This document shows, in pieces, positions 49,428 through 61,400 of a stretch of 64,000 bases of DNA (the stretch's first letter is position 1; the number at the start of each line of letters is the position of its first letter). The notes beneath the pieces were generated by a model that was given only the letters and a program-made list of their open reading frames with translations, was not told the DNA's origin and did not search any database. The position numbers and the translations under genes are program-made. This DNA is from Brachycybe producta (taxonomy: Eukaryota; Arthropoda; Diplopoda; Playtdesmida; Andrognathidae). The DNA lies in the NCBI GenBank assembly GCA_036925085.1, contig JAUPFP010000080.1:558001-622000 (forward strand), written 5' to 3'.

Positions 49428-49905
49428 GTTCTTCTGAATAGACATGTTGAATTGTTAATTTTAAGGATAATGTAGTCCATTTTGTATTTAACCAATTGAT
49501 TATAAAAATAATTTTAAAATGATACACAAATGGTTGACGTTTTGACTGTAATTGTAGTCATCTTCAAAGCCAGAGAAGATTTAAGATTTTTTATACAAAG
49601 AATTATATTAACATTAAGTTATAGCAAAAGCTGTCAATCAGTCCACTTAAAAACTACATGATTTATCCTGATTTATCATGTAACTTGTAAGTGGACTGAT
49701 AGCTTTTACTATTGTTAATATAATTCTTCTTTGTATAAAAACTTAAATCTTCTCTGGTTTTGAAAACGACTACCATTGCAGTTGAAACGTCAGCCATTTG
49801 TGTATCATTTTAAAATTATTTTAATAATAAATTGGTTAAATGCAAAATGGTCCTCACTATTCTTAAATTTAAGAATTCAACTATGACTATTCAGAAGAAC
49901 CAATT
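49428..49905. repeat. Foldback element (family Q)
   Basis: The arms GTTCTTCTGAATAG...GTTGAATTGTTAATTTTAAG and the complementary right side ending CTATTCAGAAGAACC run nearly the full length. The inner arms contain AGTGGACTGATAGCTTTTAC and its mirror. The hAT-like element at 49006 landed in its left terminal sequence. Confidence 0.85.
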
Positions 49906-50456
49906 TTAATTAAATATCTTTTTAATCTCATTACGTTCTTTAGTTATTCAATCCAGAAGCTTTTGACATCCATCCATCCATCCTAAAACCTATTTTTTCG
50001 CTGTCACATATGACTCTCTAAAAGGCTAACAACAGCAACACATTTCCTCAAACTAAACAGATCTGTAGAAATGAATGAAATTTTAAACTAACCTATAGAA
50101 AACACATCTACAAATTATAACAATAAAAAGAAATACTCGTATACCTTCTAGTTTTTAATAATAAAAAATTAAAAAAGAGCAAATAAACTTTCCATAGCTT
50201 TAAACACAAAAAGATCGAAACAAGAGATAATTTATTAAAATTAAACCGTTCTGTAGCGTCCTTGTAAAGTTGTAATCTAAACAAATAGACTTTTATCTGT
50301 GGATATGCAATGTTAACTGTGTTTAGTAGAAACTGTTAAAATCATTCAAGATATTTTCAAATGCCTTTTTGGAGGAACAGCATTTTATGAGCCCTGTTGC
50401 ATTTAATGAATTAATCCTTTCCTTTCATTGTAAATAAATAGGCACTGGTGGATAAA

Positions 50457-50815
50457 AGTGTGAATTTTGTTTAAAAAAAATTAAAAATCAGATTAAATCG
50501 GATTTTTTTTATTTATTTAAAACTTCATAAAATTGTCCCTTTAAAAACTGAAAATCCATGCATGACAAAGTGTTCAATCTGTTTATTCACCTGCCAATCA
50601 CATTTTCATAAAAGAGAAACAAATTCAAGTAACGGTATTTAAAAAAATATAAGAAAAATTCTGGAAAAAAAAATCCCAAATTTTATTTAAATCACTTGAT
50701 TTTTTATCTTGTTGCCAATGTTTTGGTTTAAATCAGAATTAAATAATTATTTACATCACGTTGATTATAATGGAAAAAAAAATCACTTAAATCAGTGATT
50801 TAAATCAATCCATCC
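50457..50815. repeat. Family R repeat copy 2
   Basis: Inverted relative to 39963-40530. It shares CTGAAAATCCATGCATGACA-like and GTGTTCAATCTGTTTA blocks and ends in TCAGTGATTTAAATCAATCC. Confidence 0.55.
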
Positions 50816-52260
50816 ATCCTTCTTTAATTGTAAAATTAACAAGAAAATTTCTACGTTGTTGCATTGATTTTATTACAGTATTACATAACATGAGATAAAA
50901 AAATGACCGAGTTTCTGTGGTCACTCATTGTTACTTCGAATTTGTATCCTCTCTTTTTTTTCTTGTTACGCACATTTGGCGCAGCGGCACTTACGCGCCA
51001 CACTCATTAAACATCCGTCACAATGAAAATTGAACACTGTGCAAATAGGAACATTTGTTTTGAACTCTTTTATTTATCTGTTATTCATTTTATATAAGCC
51101 TTGTATATCAATTTAAATGTGATCGATATTATTAATGGGAAGAAAAGAAGACCTGACAAATATATGAGAAACACTCGCATGCATGATTTGCCTTCCAAAC
51201 ATTTCAAGAGAATGCCCAGAGAGTCAGCCTTGTGAGCAAAACGCCTCGGTCCCGTTTGTTCAATGCATTTTTTTTTTCTTCTTCCTAGAACTAAACAGAG
51301 ATTTTCAAAAACATGTTTTTCTTAGTTAAATTTCAAAACAATGGAAAATCTCACCGGCAAATAAAAAAAGATTTATTTTCAAACATTTCCAAATCAATTA
51401 ACATTGAATAAATAAATAAGATTCCAATGCTATCAATAAGAAAAAAATATTATTTATTACAAAACAATTTGTTATCTGCAGTTTTTCTAGATGTGTAAAT
51501 TGCATTAAATTAGGAGAAATACTCTGTAAATTAGAAGCTCTTGGTCTTAGGCACAAAAGGCGCGCGCCTAGGGCACCCACAAGTCAAAACTTTACACACA
51601 TAGAATGTAGATTCTATACATCAACACACATATATTTTAACAAAAATAAAGTAATTCATGTTAGTTTTGTACGTTGCTTTAATTATTTAACTTTGTTTCT
51701 TGCCGCTTGCAAAGATGCAAACACCAGGGAATTCGAATCCCGAGCCCCATCTAAGGGCCTCAACATTTAGATTGTACAGTGCAAAAAACGCGTCACTGAC
51801 AAGAGGCCTAGTGCCTAAATTTCACAAGAGGTTTAGTGATCCATTGCTAACAAAATCTGTCATTCAAAATGTACAATATATTAAAATAGCTAAATCAAAT
51901 GAGGCTTTTATCTTTATAAACCTTTATAAAAAATATCATTACTGATTCATTAATTAAAATTAAAATTCATCAAAATTGAACTTCTCAAAAATTGTAGATT
52001 AAATGTCCCACATATAAGAATTGTATTACACAGAATGTGAAATTTTTAGAACTGACTGAGTGAACAAAATTCGTCACTTGTTGACAGGCAACGAACTTCT
52101 TACTGGACTTCATTCGATACTGTTACAAGAAAGAAAGATTCGAAAAAGAGAGAGAGAAAGAAAAAAAAAACAATTATCTAATCTTTCTCATTTTGTTGAG
52201 GCTCAAAATGACAAAGTTCTGCTTGGGACATTGCTATAGGCACTCAAGAGCCATCTACAA
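50816..52260. other. Intergenic DNA upstream of the lipoprotein gene
   Basis: AT-rich. A weak inverted pair, CTTAGGCACAAAAGGCGCGCG near 51547 and GGCCTAGTGCCTAAATTT near 51804, suggests a decayed element. No exon is supported. Confidence 0.45.
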
Positions 52261-52266
52261 TGACAA

Positions 52267-52326
52267 CGACCTTTGACTTGTTTCTCGAAGTATAAAATCT
52301 GCATCTCTAGGCCGCAATAACTCAGT
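52267..52326 (+). promoter_or_regulatory. Core promoter of the lipoprotein gene: DR1-like site, TATA box, TCAGT initiator
   Basis: CGACCTTTGACTT at 52267-52279 matches 11 of 13 positions of a direct-repeat-1 nuclear-receptor site (TGACCTTTGACCT), the type bound by HNF4/RXR. TATAAAA is at 52291-52297. TCAGT at 52322-52326 sits at the correct spacing, putting the start near 52324. TCAGT is the arthropod initiator consensus. The ATG follows about 80 bases later. Function is inferred from spacing and motifs. Confidence 0.55.
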
Positions 52327-52404
52327 AAAACACGGAACTCATGGTCAATACAACCTCAAATTAACCATCTTATGGCCAATGAGCCAATTTCTATTTCTCT
52401 TAAA

Positions 52405-55400
52405 ATGCGCTTTGTAAGCGTTGCGTTAGTAACTACATTTATTGTGGGAACCATAGCAGGTAAGGAGCATAAAAAAACAAAAAAAAAGGCTTTGGCCCTA
52501 TGTTGCTTGTTACGAAGTCGCCAATGCTTGAAAAAACTTGGATAACTGGATTACAACTATTTGGGATGGATGTCACTAATTAATATTCAATGGATTGTGC
52601 ACATTTTACAAAAAAAAAAGTCCTTTTGTATTTAAAAGTAGCCCTAGTATATTTTATTTGGACTTAATTTGTATCAGGGTAATATTTAGGTTTTTAGCAG
52701 TTTTAGAAGCAACTTTCGAAGCTTCTTTTGAAACTAGAATAGTAAAAAAAAATCGCAAGAATTTTATGTTTATGATGAATATCCTTTAAAGTGAACTTTT
52801 TAAAGAAAAAGTTTGAAAAAGACAAATATTTATTTGATCAACTTCAAAAAAGTGAAAAAAATTGTCTTTTTTAAAGATATCAATCATTAAAACATCATTA
52901 TTGCATTAATTTTAAGGTTTGAATTTCTTTCAAAAGTTGTTTTCAATAGATGTAGATTTTCATCAAAAATGTGCTTAAATCATTTTTACTTGCCTCTCAA
53001 TTATAATTATTATTCTATAGTTAAAAATCATTTGTAACGAATTGGAAATTTATTTTTCTAAGTGTTTAATGTCTCGAGACAGAATGGCGACTTCCTCAAA
53101 ATACAAAAATATCAGTTTCCTAATATTCATATTTTATGAGTAGCTGATTTTCAATATCTGGTTATCCCGCATTTCAGGAGTAACAAATAATGAGAAATTG
53201 AAACAGTCTGTTAGGAACTATAGAACGGTAGCTGAATCACTTAATAGTATTTCCACGTTGATATATTTCAAAATAAACTTTTTAAAGAAAAGAAATGTAC
53301 AAAAATATCATTTGCTTATTTTAAAAGATATCAACATGAAAATACCCTTAAGTGATTGAGCTACCTTTCTAGTTTCTAAAACACTTTCGAAGCACCTCAA
53401 ATTTGCTCGTAAAAGACAGAATAATGAAGAGTTCAAGAAGCGTTTACACTTTAAAACAACCTTCATTGTACCATTTGTTTTATTAGGACCATGGCAACCA
53501 CGATCAGACACACAATGTGCAACTGTATGCACAGGTAAGAAAATCAATTCTTTAATTCATAGAAATTAGAAATTGCTTTGAACTTGTTTCATTAAACTCA
53601 TTTCGTTGAACTTTTAATTAGACAACACGAAGTTCAACTACGATATAGGAAAAACATATGTTTATGATTACGATGCCGACACGGCAAACAGTCTTCAAGA
53701 CGGCAAAGAAGCCTCTCGACTTAGGATACAAGCCAAAGTCGAAATTCAACCCGTTTCCAAATGTGATTTTGCAATGAGAGTAAGTTAATTGGAGCTTTTG
53801 TGGTCATTTTAGCGAAACAAACCAATTGTAATCAAATAATCATATTTGAAATTCACAGCTTTTGGATGTTTCCTTGCGAAACTCCGAGTCGTCGAGGATC
53901 ATTGGAAGCGATGAGTTCACAGTGGCTCTGGAACGTTATCCATTACGTTTTGGCTATCAGGATGGTCGAATCGAAGACTTGTGCCCGGATCTTAACGAGC
54001 CGACCTGGGTCCTCAACATCAAAAGAGGAATCCTTTCCACATTCCAAAACACAATGGAAAACTTGGAAAAAGACCACAGTCACGAAGAGGTAAAATAAAT
54101 GGTTAATTAATTAAATAACTGAAAAGAATGTTAATTAAATAATAACTTGTTTTAATGACAGACGGACATTACTGGAAAATGTAAAACCAACTACAAAGTC
54201 TTAGAAGGTGGCCTTTTCTCGCAAGCGACTATTCAAAAGACAAAAGACCTAACGGACTGTTCAGACCGAAGTGACGTCTACACTGCCATTCAAAGTAGCC
54301 CATTGCAGGAACAATCGGTAAGAAACCAAATTCCAGAAATACAGTTTAATGACCTTTATCACAAAAAAACCACAATAATTATAATTATTTTATGAAATTA
54401 TTAAAATAACACTGATTTCGCTCAACACAAAGTGGAAATGACCAGAATATTAATTTCATGTTAAAAGAATATTTTGTTACAAAAAAAATTTCGTGTTATC
54501 CATTTTTGAGTTTAAACGGTTTATATTAAATTTGTATTCTTATACAAAACTATTAATTTAGTACAATTTTTAGCAAAAAAAAAACACAATTATATGAAAT
54601 TATTAAAATTACAATAAAAACTATTTAACACGAAATGGAGGGACCACATTATTTTTTAGTGTTTAACGAATTTCATGCTAAAATATTTTTTTTGCTATTC
54701 TAAGGAACCGGACCTAAAATTATACTTCTTACTACGCAATTTTGCATTTGATCCGTTTTTGTGTTAAACGGTTTTTTACTATATATTTAAAAATACAAGA
54801 GAAACCATTTAATATATGAAATTGAAGAAAATGGAATATTTTTTCGTGTCAAACGAATTTCTTGTTAAATATAAATTTTTTTTCTTTTTGATATTCTCAG
54901 AGACCGGACCAAAAATCGTTATCGTAATCCGTTTTCGAGTTAAATGGGTTTTATTGTATTACAATTACTAGACAAAATTATCACTTTAATAAATTTATTT
55001 TTTATCACAAAAACTAAAAATATTAAAATCACATTCGAAACCGTTTAACACGAAATGGAAGAGACCAAAATATTTATTTCGTGAAAAACGAATTTCTTTT
55101 TACGCAATTTTTAAAAATTAGTAACAACAATTATTTCTCCATATGTTTATACAAAGGCTTTTGGACCATCGACGCCAGTAATCAAGAGCAGCCACGAATG
55201 TCAGCACCAAGTACAAAACGGAAAACTCCACAAATCTCAGTGTACGGAAGAACACGCATTCCAACCGTTCTCGAGACAGAGCAGTGGAGCCATAACGAAG
55301 AATACTCAGACTCTGACATACGTATTGGAGAAACCGACAACCTTTGCCAATAACGGTTCGTAATATCTCGAGAAAGTGTACAAACAAACAATAACTAATA

Positions 55401-58400
55401 ATTTGTTTAGATTACATTCCAACGCACAAGTCCCTCTTGTACGACCACACCGATCGAAGACAAAAAATCGATCAGAGCGAAGTTGAGGAATCTCTCAAAG
55501 AACTGTGCACTGTTGCCGAAAATGACATCAGGCCTCAAGTTCCACGTCTCTTCTCGAAATTTGTTCAAAAACTACAACAACTGGACTACAATCAATTGTA
55601 TAACATCTACAAGAACATTGATCCAATCTGTGGCAGTTCTTCGAAAGCGAGGTATATAAACAAAACAAAAATAAAAATGTGCACAATAGTTTGCACAAAT
55701 GTTTTATTGTTTTTCTATTTCTGTAGGAAATTCCTTTTGGATGCAATTCCTCTGACAGGAAGTGAAGCAGGGATCACTCTGATGAAAGACATGATCTTAC
55801 AGAGGAATGTTTTAGACACGGAAGCTGATGCTTGGTTCCTTATGTTGGGCTTCACGCCAAAACCAACCAAAACCATGATTGAAAATCTAATGGTAATTTT
55901 TTTTAAATTCCAAATCAATCAAGTTCTATATTTTGAATTCCAATGTCCAAAAGTACATGACCTTCTTAATTATTATCATCATCATTTGTTCATGTGATGA
56001 ACCCATTGCTTAAGATCGATTTGAGAGATATTGTCCATTGCAATAACAACATTTTTTTTTTACTGAATCCTTAGAGGCTGACAAAAAATAAGATTGAAAC
56101 AACACCATTTGAAACTGAAATATCTTATTACTTATACATTGAAATATACGTTATGTGTACATAAAAGAGGGCACAATGTGTCATTCAATAAGTTCAGAGG
56201 TTGATGGAGATTGAATTTCCAAAAAGAAAACCTCTTTTTTTTTCGGAAATAGATCAAAAGATCATATATATTTTAGAACATCACAAAAACTTTCCCCGCA
56301 ATCAATTTGAGTGTTGAAAAAAAAGTAGTTTAAGGTGGTTTTAAAGTGTAAACGCCCCACGATGAACTCTGGTTAATATTCTATCAGAAACAATATGAAT
56401 TGAAACCTTAATGGTATTTTTATGTTAAAAGCTTTGGTTTAAAAAAAAAATAAGCTTTAATATGAGCTTGAAAATGACCCAACTTCAAGCTGACGATATT
56501 TTACAAATTTTGACTAGAAAAAAAAGTTTATTTTGAAAGATACCAAACATTAAATATTATTAAGTAATGCAGCTACTCTTCTAGTATCTAGCACATTTTA
56601 AATTTCTTTTTAAGGTGGGTTTACGGAACTCCGATTATTTTGCCTTTAAAGTGCAAAAGAGAGAAACTAGAAGATTAACTGAATCACTTAAACTGGATTT
56701 CAAATAAAAATACCCCTCAAACTTGAGTTATTCTGTCTTTCAGACACTTTTGAAAGTGTTTTACAAACTAGAAAGATAGCTCAATCACTTGAGGATGTCA
56801 ATTTTGATATATTTTAAAATAAATTTAAGTTTCAGAAATAACCCAACTTTAAGCAGAAGACGATTTTTAAATTTTGTCTATAAAAAGTTTATTTTGAAAG
56901 AATATCAACATGAAAATAGTATTAAGCAATTCAGCTACCATTCTAGTTTCTAACACAATTTCAATTTCTCATTAGCGTTGCCAATAAAACGCAAAAATAA
57001 CCAGAGTTCAGTGGATCACTATTATGCCAATATTTGAAATGATAATCATTTTCTTAAAAATCAAATTACTGTATTTGTCTAGCCTCTGTTGGAGGTATCT
57101 TCGAAACATCCGAAAGCCCTTCTCGGTATTTCGGCTTTGATCCACACCTACTGCAAAGACAACAGTGAATGTGGTCAAGAGCAAGAAGTAAAGAATTTTC
57201 TCAAAGTCCTCGGTTCTAAACTTGGTACCAGTTGCTACACAAACAACAACGAAGAAAAAGAAGTGGTACAACTAAACAATTTTGACATTTCCCAACAATT
57301 AGTACGATAAACATTGACAAGCTCATCGTAAAATATTTTCCGTTAGGTGATTCTCTCACTGAAAGCTCTTGGAAATGTTGGCTCCATTGGAGATATTGTT
57401 TCAGTTGTCAAACAATGCTATAGTTCGGTGGACAATTCCATGGATGTCCGATTGGCAGCCATTGATGCCTTCCGTCGTCTTCCTTGCAGTTACAACGTAC
57501 GAATTTCGACTTATCGAACCGCTGTTTCCAAATCAGTAGTAACGAATAATTCAAGAAATAAATTTTGATTTCATTTGTAGAGAGACGAACTTCTTCAAAA
57601 GTTTTTTGATGTCGAAGAAGACTCCGAAATACGAATTGGATCTTATTTAGCTGCCATGAAGTGCCCCACTACAGACATGCTTGACAAAGTTCGTGAAAGT
57701 TTAGATCAAGAACAAATTAATCAAGGTGAGGAGAAAAGTCAATTAAGTCAGTAAATTAATTTAGAAAACAAAAAACACAAAAACAATTGATTTTCTAAAT
57801 AATCACATAGTTGGATCATTCGTATGGACACATCTGACAAATCATCAGGAAAGTTCTCATCCATACAAACACAACATTCTAAAGATCTTATCTAGTAAGA
57901 AACTTCAGAAAAAATTCTCGACCGATGTTCGCAAGTTCTCCAGATATTACGAAGGCAGCCTCTATGTGGATGCTCTTCGTACCGGAATGCATTTGGACGG
58001 ATCGGTCGTTTTCTCGTCCAAATCTTACCTGCCACGTTCTTCCTCTTTGGGACTCACTTTGGAGTTGTTCGGAGAAACCGTCGATCTCTTCGAAGTATGT
58101 CATCCATTCAAGTTTATAATTTTTGATTTATATATTGTATAATAAGCTGTTTTTTTTCTCTCTCTTTCCGAATAGGTCGGAGGACGAGTGGAAGGATTCG
58201 AATTTCTAGTGGAGTCCTTTTTCGGACCGAGAGGTTACTTTCCCGACGACACCATTCAGAAGATCCTCGAATCATCGCGAGAACAAGAATCTTACAGTCA
58301 AAGCAAATTAAATGAAATTGCCAAAATAGTGAGTCTTTATTTTTAATACAGGTTAAGAGCCTAGAGACACTCCAGCGTGCATGTGCTGCATGACGTTTCC

Positions 58401-61400
58401 AATATTCCATTGGGTTTTTACTTTACACCCTTTTGGATTATGCTTAATTACTCTACGCATGTTAACAACTTTTCTGTTCTTCAGGAACATATTTTCGTTT
58501 TAAGAAAAGTTGTGCGTATTCTTTAATACGTTTTTCCAGTTCTAACACATTTTCGTAACGTTTCGAATTGCCGTTTGGTTGCTAGAACCACAACTTTGGA
58601 ACCACAAAATTGGCCACGTCTTATGGCATTTGTAACTCTGGAGTGTCATGGTTCTTAAGAAGAAGAAGAAGAAAAAAATCCCATTTCCCCACAAAATACA
58701 TATTCTCTCTTTTATAGTTTAATCTTAAGAATACGTATGGTGAAGATCCACGAGGTTCGTTCTACATGCGAGTTTTTGGAAATGATCTACACTACACACA
58801 ATTCCAAGGAATCGAGCAGCTGATTGAGTCATCTCAACGTTTCAGCCTTGTCGACGCTCTATTGAAATTGACTCGTAGCGAAGAATCGGAATACACAAAG
58901 AGCTTCATGTTCATGGACAGCAGCATCATCATTCCGACGTCAGTCGGTCTTCCTCTGAATCTAACCGTAAACGGAACTGTCGTCGCAAACCTTCGTATCG
59001 GAGGAAAAGTCGATTTGAGTCGATTGGCATCAAAAAGCCTGGATGTCAAAACCCACATTGAACCAAGGTAATGATCAGCTGATTTTCAAACTCTGGTTAT
59101 TCTGCGTTTCGGAAGAGCATTACTAAAGAGAAATTGAAAATGTGTTAGAAACTAGAACGGGTAGCTGTAACATCATGTTGATATCTTTCAAAATAAACTT
59201 TTGTTGTAGGCAAAAATTAAAAAATATCGACAGCTTAAGGTTGGGTCATTTTAAAAGATATCAACATGAAATTACGGTTAAGTGATTGAGCTACCCTTCT
59301 AGTTTTTAAAACACATTCAAGTTTTTTTGCTCCTGAAAAACAGAACAAAAAAGTTCGAGGGGCGTTTACACTTAAAAACACCTTAACTGACAAGGAATTT
59401 TATATGATTGTAGTGCGGCTGTCGAGATTTCTGGAAGTATGATTACCGATGCATTTGTGACACGTTCTGGACTAAAGATATCTGCTACTCTACACACTTC
59501 AACTTATTCCGATGTCGCAATCTCAGTCGAGAATGGACAGGTTGTTAAGGCTCAGATCAACATGCCGAAAGAGCAGATGGAAATTTTTGATATCCAGTAA
59601 GGAAGTCGAAACAAAGAGTTACAAAATAGAAAAAATATCTAATCATTTGTTGTTTTTTTTGTTGATAAAATAGATCTAAAGTTATTTCCATAAATGGATG
59701 CGAAGAGACGGATCATAAGCCTCTTACCGATAATCAAGTACAAATGGAAACATGTACTGGTAACGGTATTTCAAAATATCTGGGACTTCAACTGTGCAGC
59801 CACCTACAATATCCAGTGATGTCCGAAACATCGGAAGAAAACCCATCGTGGTTGTTGGCAGGTCCATTTTCGGCTAACATTTATCTCCACAAAACAGACA
59901 AAGGTCTTCAGTCTTATAACTTCGAATACAGATGGGACAAACAGACAGTAAGCAATCGACATTTTACAAAATTATCCTGAATTAAATTTCAAATACTGTG
60001 GAAACCGTTTAAACACGAAATGGAAGGGACCGAAATATTTTTTCCTGTTATAAAAAACCGGACCAAGAATATATTTCGTCTTATCCAATTTCTCGTGTTA
60101 AAATGGTTTCACTGTAATGTAATGTAAAAAATTAAAGAGTATTTCACCTCTTTCCTCGTGTAGGTCACTGCAGAGTCTGGTAAGACTCTTGCCACAAGAA
60201 CCGGTCGTCTATCTTTAGACACACCAGGTTCAACAGTGGATCGCGAGTTGACTGCGGAAATTGTCTACGATGAATCACAAAAATCCTTAGCCATTCGTCT
60301 CGCTTCTCCAATCAAGAAGATGACAATGAATGGTTAGAAATTTCTTTTCGTTTACATCTTGAATAAACCGTATTAATTTGTATGTTTGCTTTTTTTTTAA
60401 AAAAAAATAGGAAAAATTGTGAACGAGAATGGTCTGAAGCAATTGGACGTAAAATGGATTGTTGACGAAATGGAACGTTTTGCACTTGAAACGGAATTAG
60501 CAGTGGACACAACTAAAGAAAACTATCGGCTTTCTCCGAGCTTAAATGTCAGATACTATGGAAAACCCATAATGACACTGAAGGGATATTTGTCCAAGAT
60601 TGCCGGAAAGCAGTACGGTACCGAAATCACTTTGGAACATCTCACTCCACAACCCATCACAATTTCTGGTAAGTGCCATATTATTAATATTCTTCAAAAT
60701 TATTATTTTGCAGTTGAAATCGACCACCAAAAGTGGTCTGTGTGTTTCTAGCCATAAGTATGACTAAAAGTGATGACAGCTAATGTTATTTCTTTCAGGG
60801 GTTCTAAGCAGCAACCTTGGCAACGATGGAAGTATTCGATACGACACCGACTTCACGGTAGATGCAGGAGTTTTAAAGACCTATGCAAAAGGCTATATCC
60901 AGGCAGGCAATTCCAACATAGCAATTAAAGGAACTGCAGACTATCGTCTCAACAGTGGACCAAAACATTCCATGGCGTTTGCTGCCAAGCTCCGACAAGG
61001 AATTGTTGGAAACAACAAGATCCTAAGCGGAAACGTCGACTTCCAGTGTTTGCTTCATCCGGAATACAACTTTGCAGTAAACGTTGATTCGCAGCGTTCG
61101 AGTGGACATTTGGAAACAACGTTGGCCGTGGTTTATGGAGATAACAGAAATACAGATTTCAACAAACTGAGCTTCCAACACAAATACAACAAACAAGGAT
61201 CGTTCCCGGAACATCGCATCGTCTCGATCACCAAAGTGTCGTTTCCACCTGCAGACATCGATGCCTCAGCCGAACTGAGAAGCGAATTGAACGAGAAACA
61301 TCTAGAAACTGTTCTTGCGTTACATTACGATAAGAACAAACAGATGACATTAACTGTTGTTGGCAACAAAGGAGAAGAAGGACAACAAGAGCTCGTCCAA

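Noticed and set aside
55437-55997. A single 186-codon open frame
   Set aside because: It is two real lipoprotein exons plus read-through of the in-frame intron between 55651 and 55727 and of the following donor. The spliced model fits the family.
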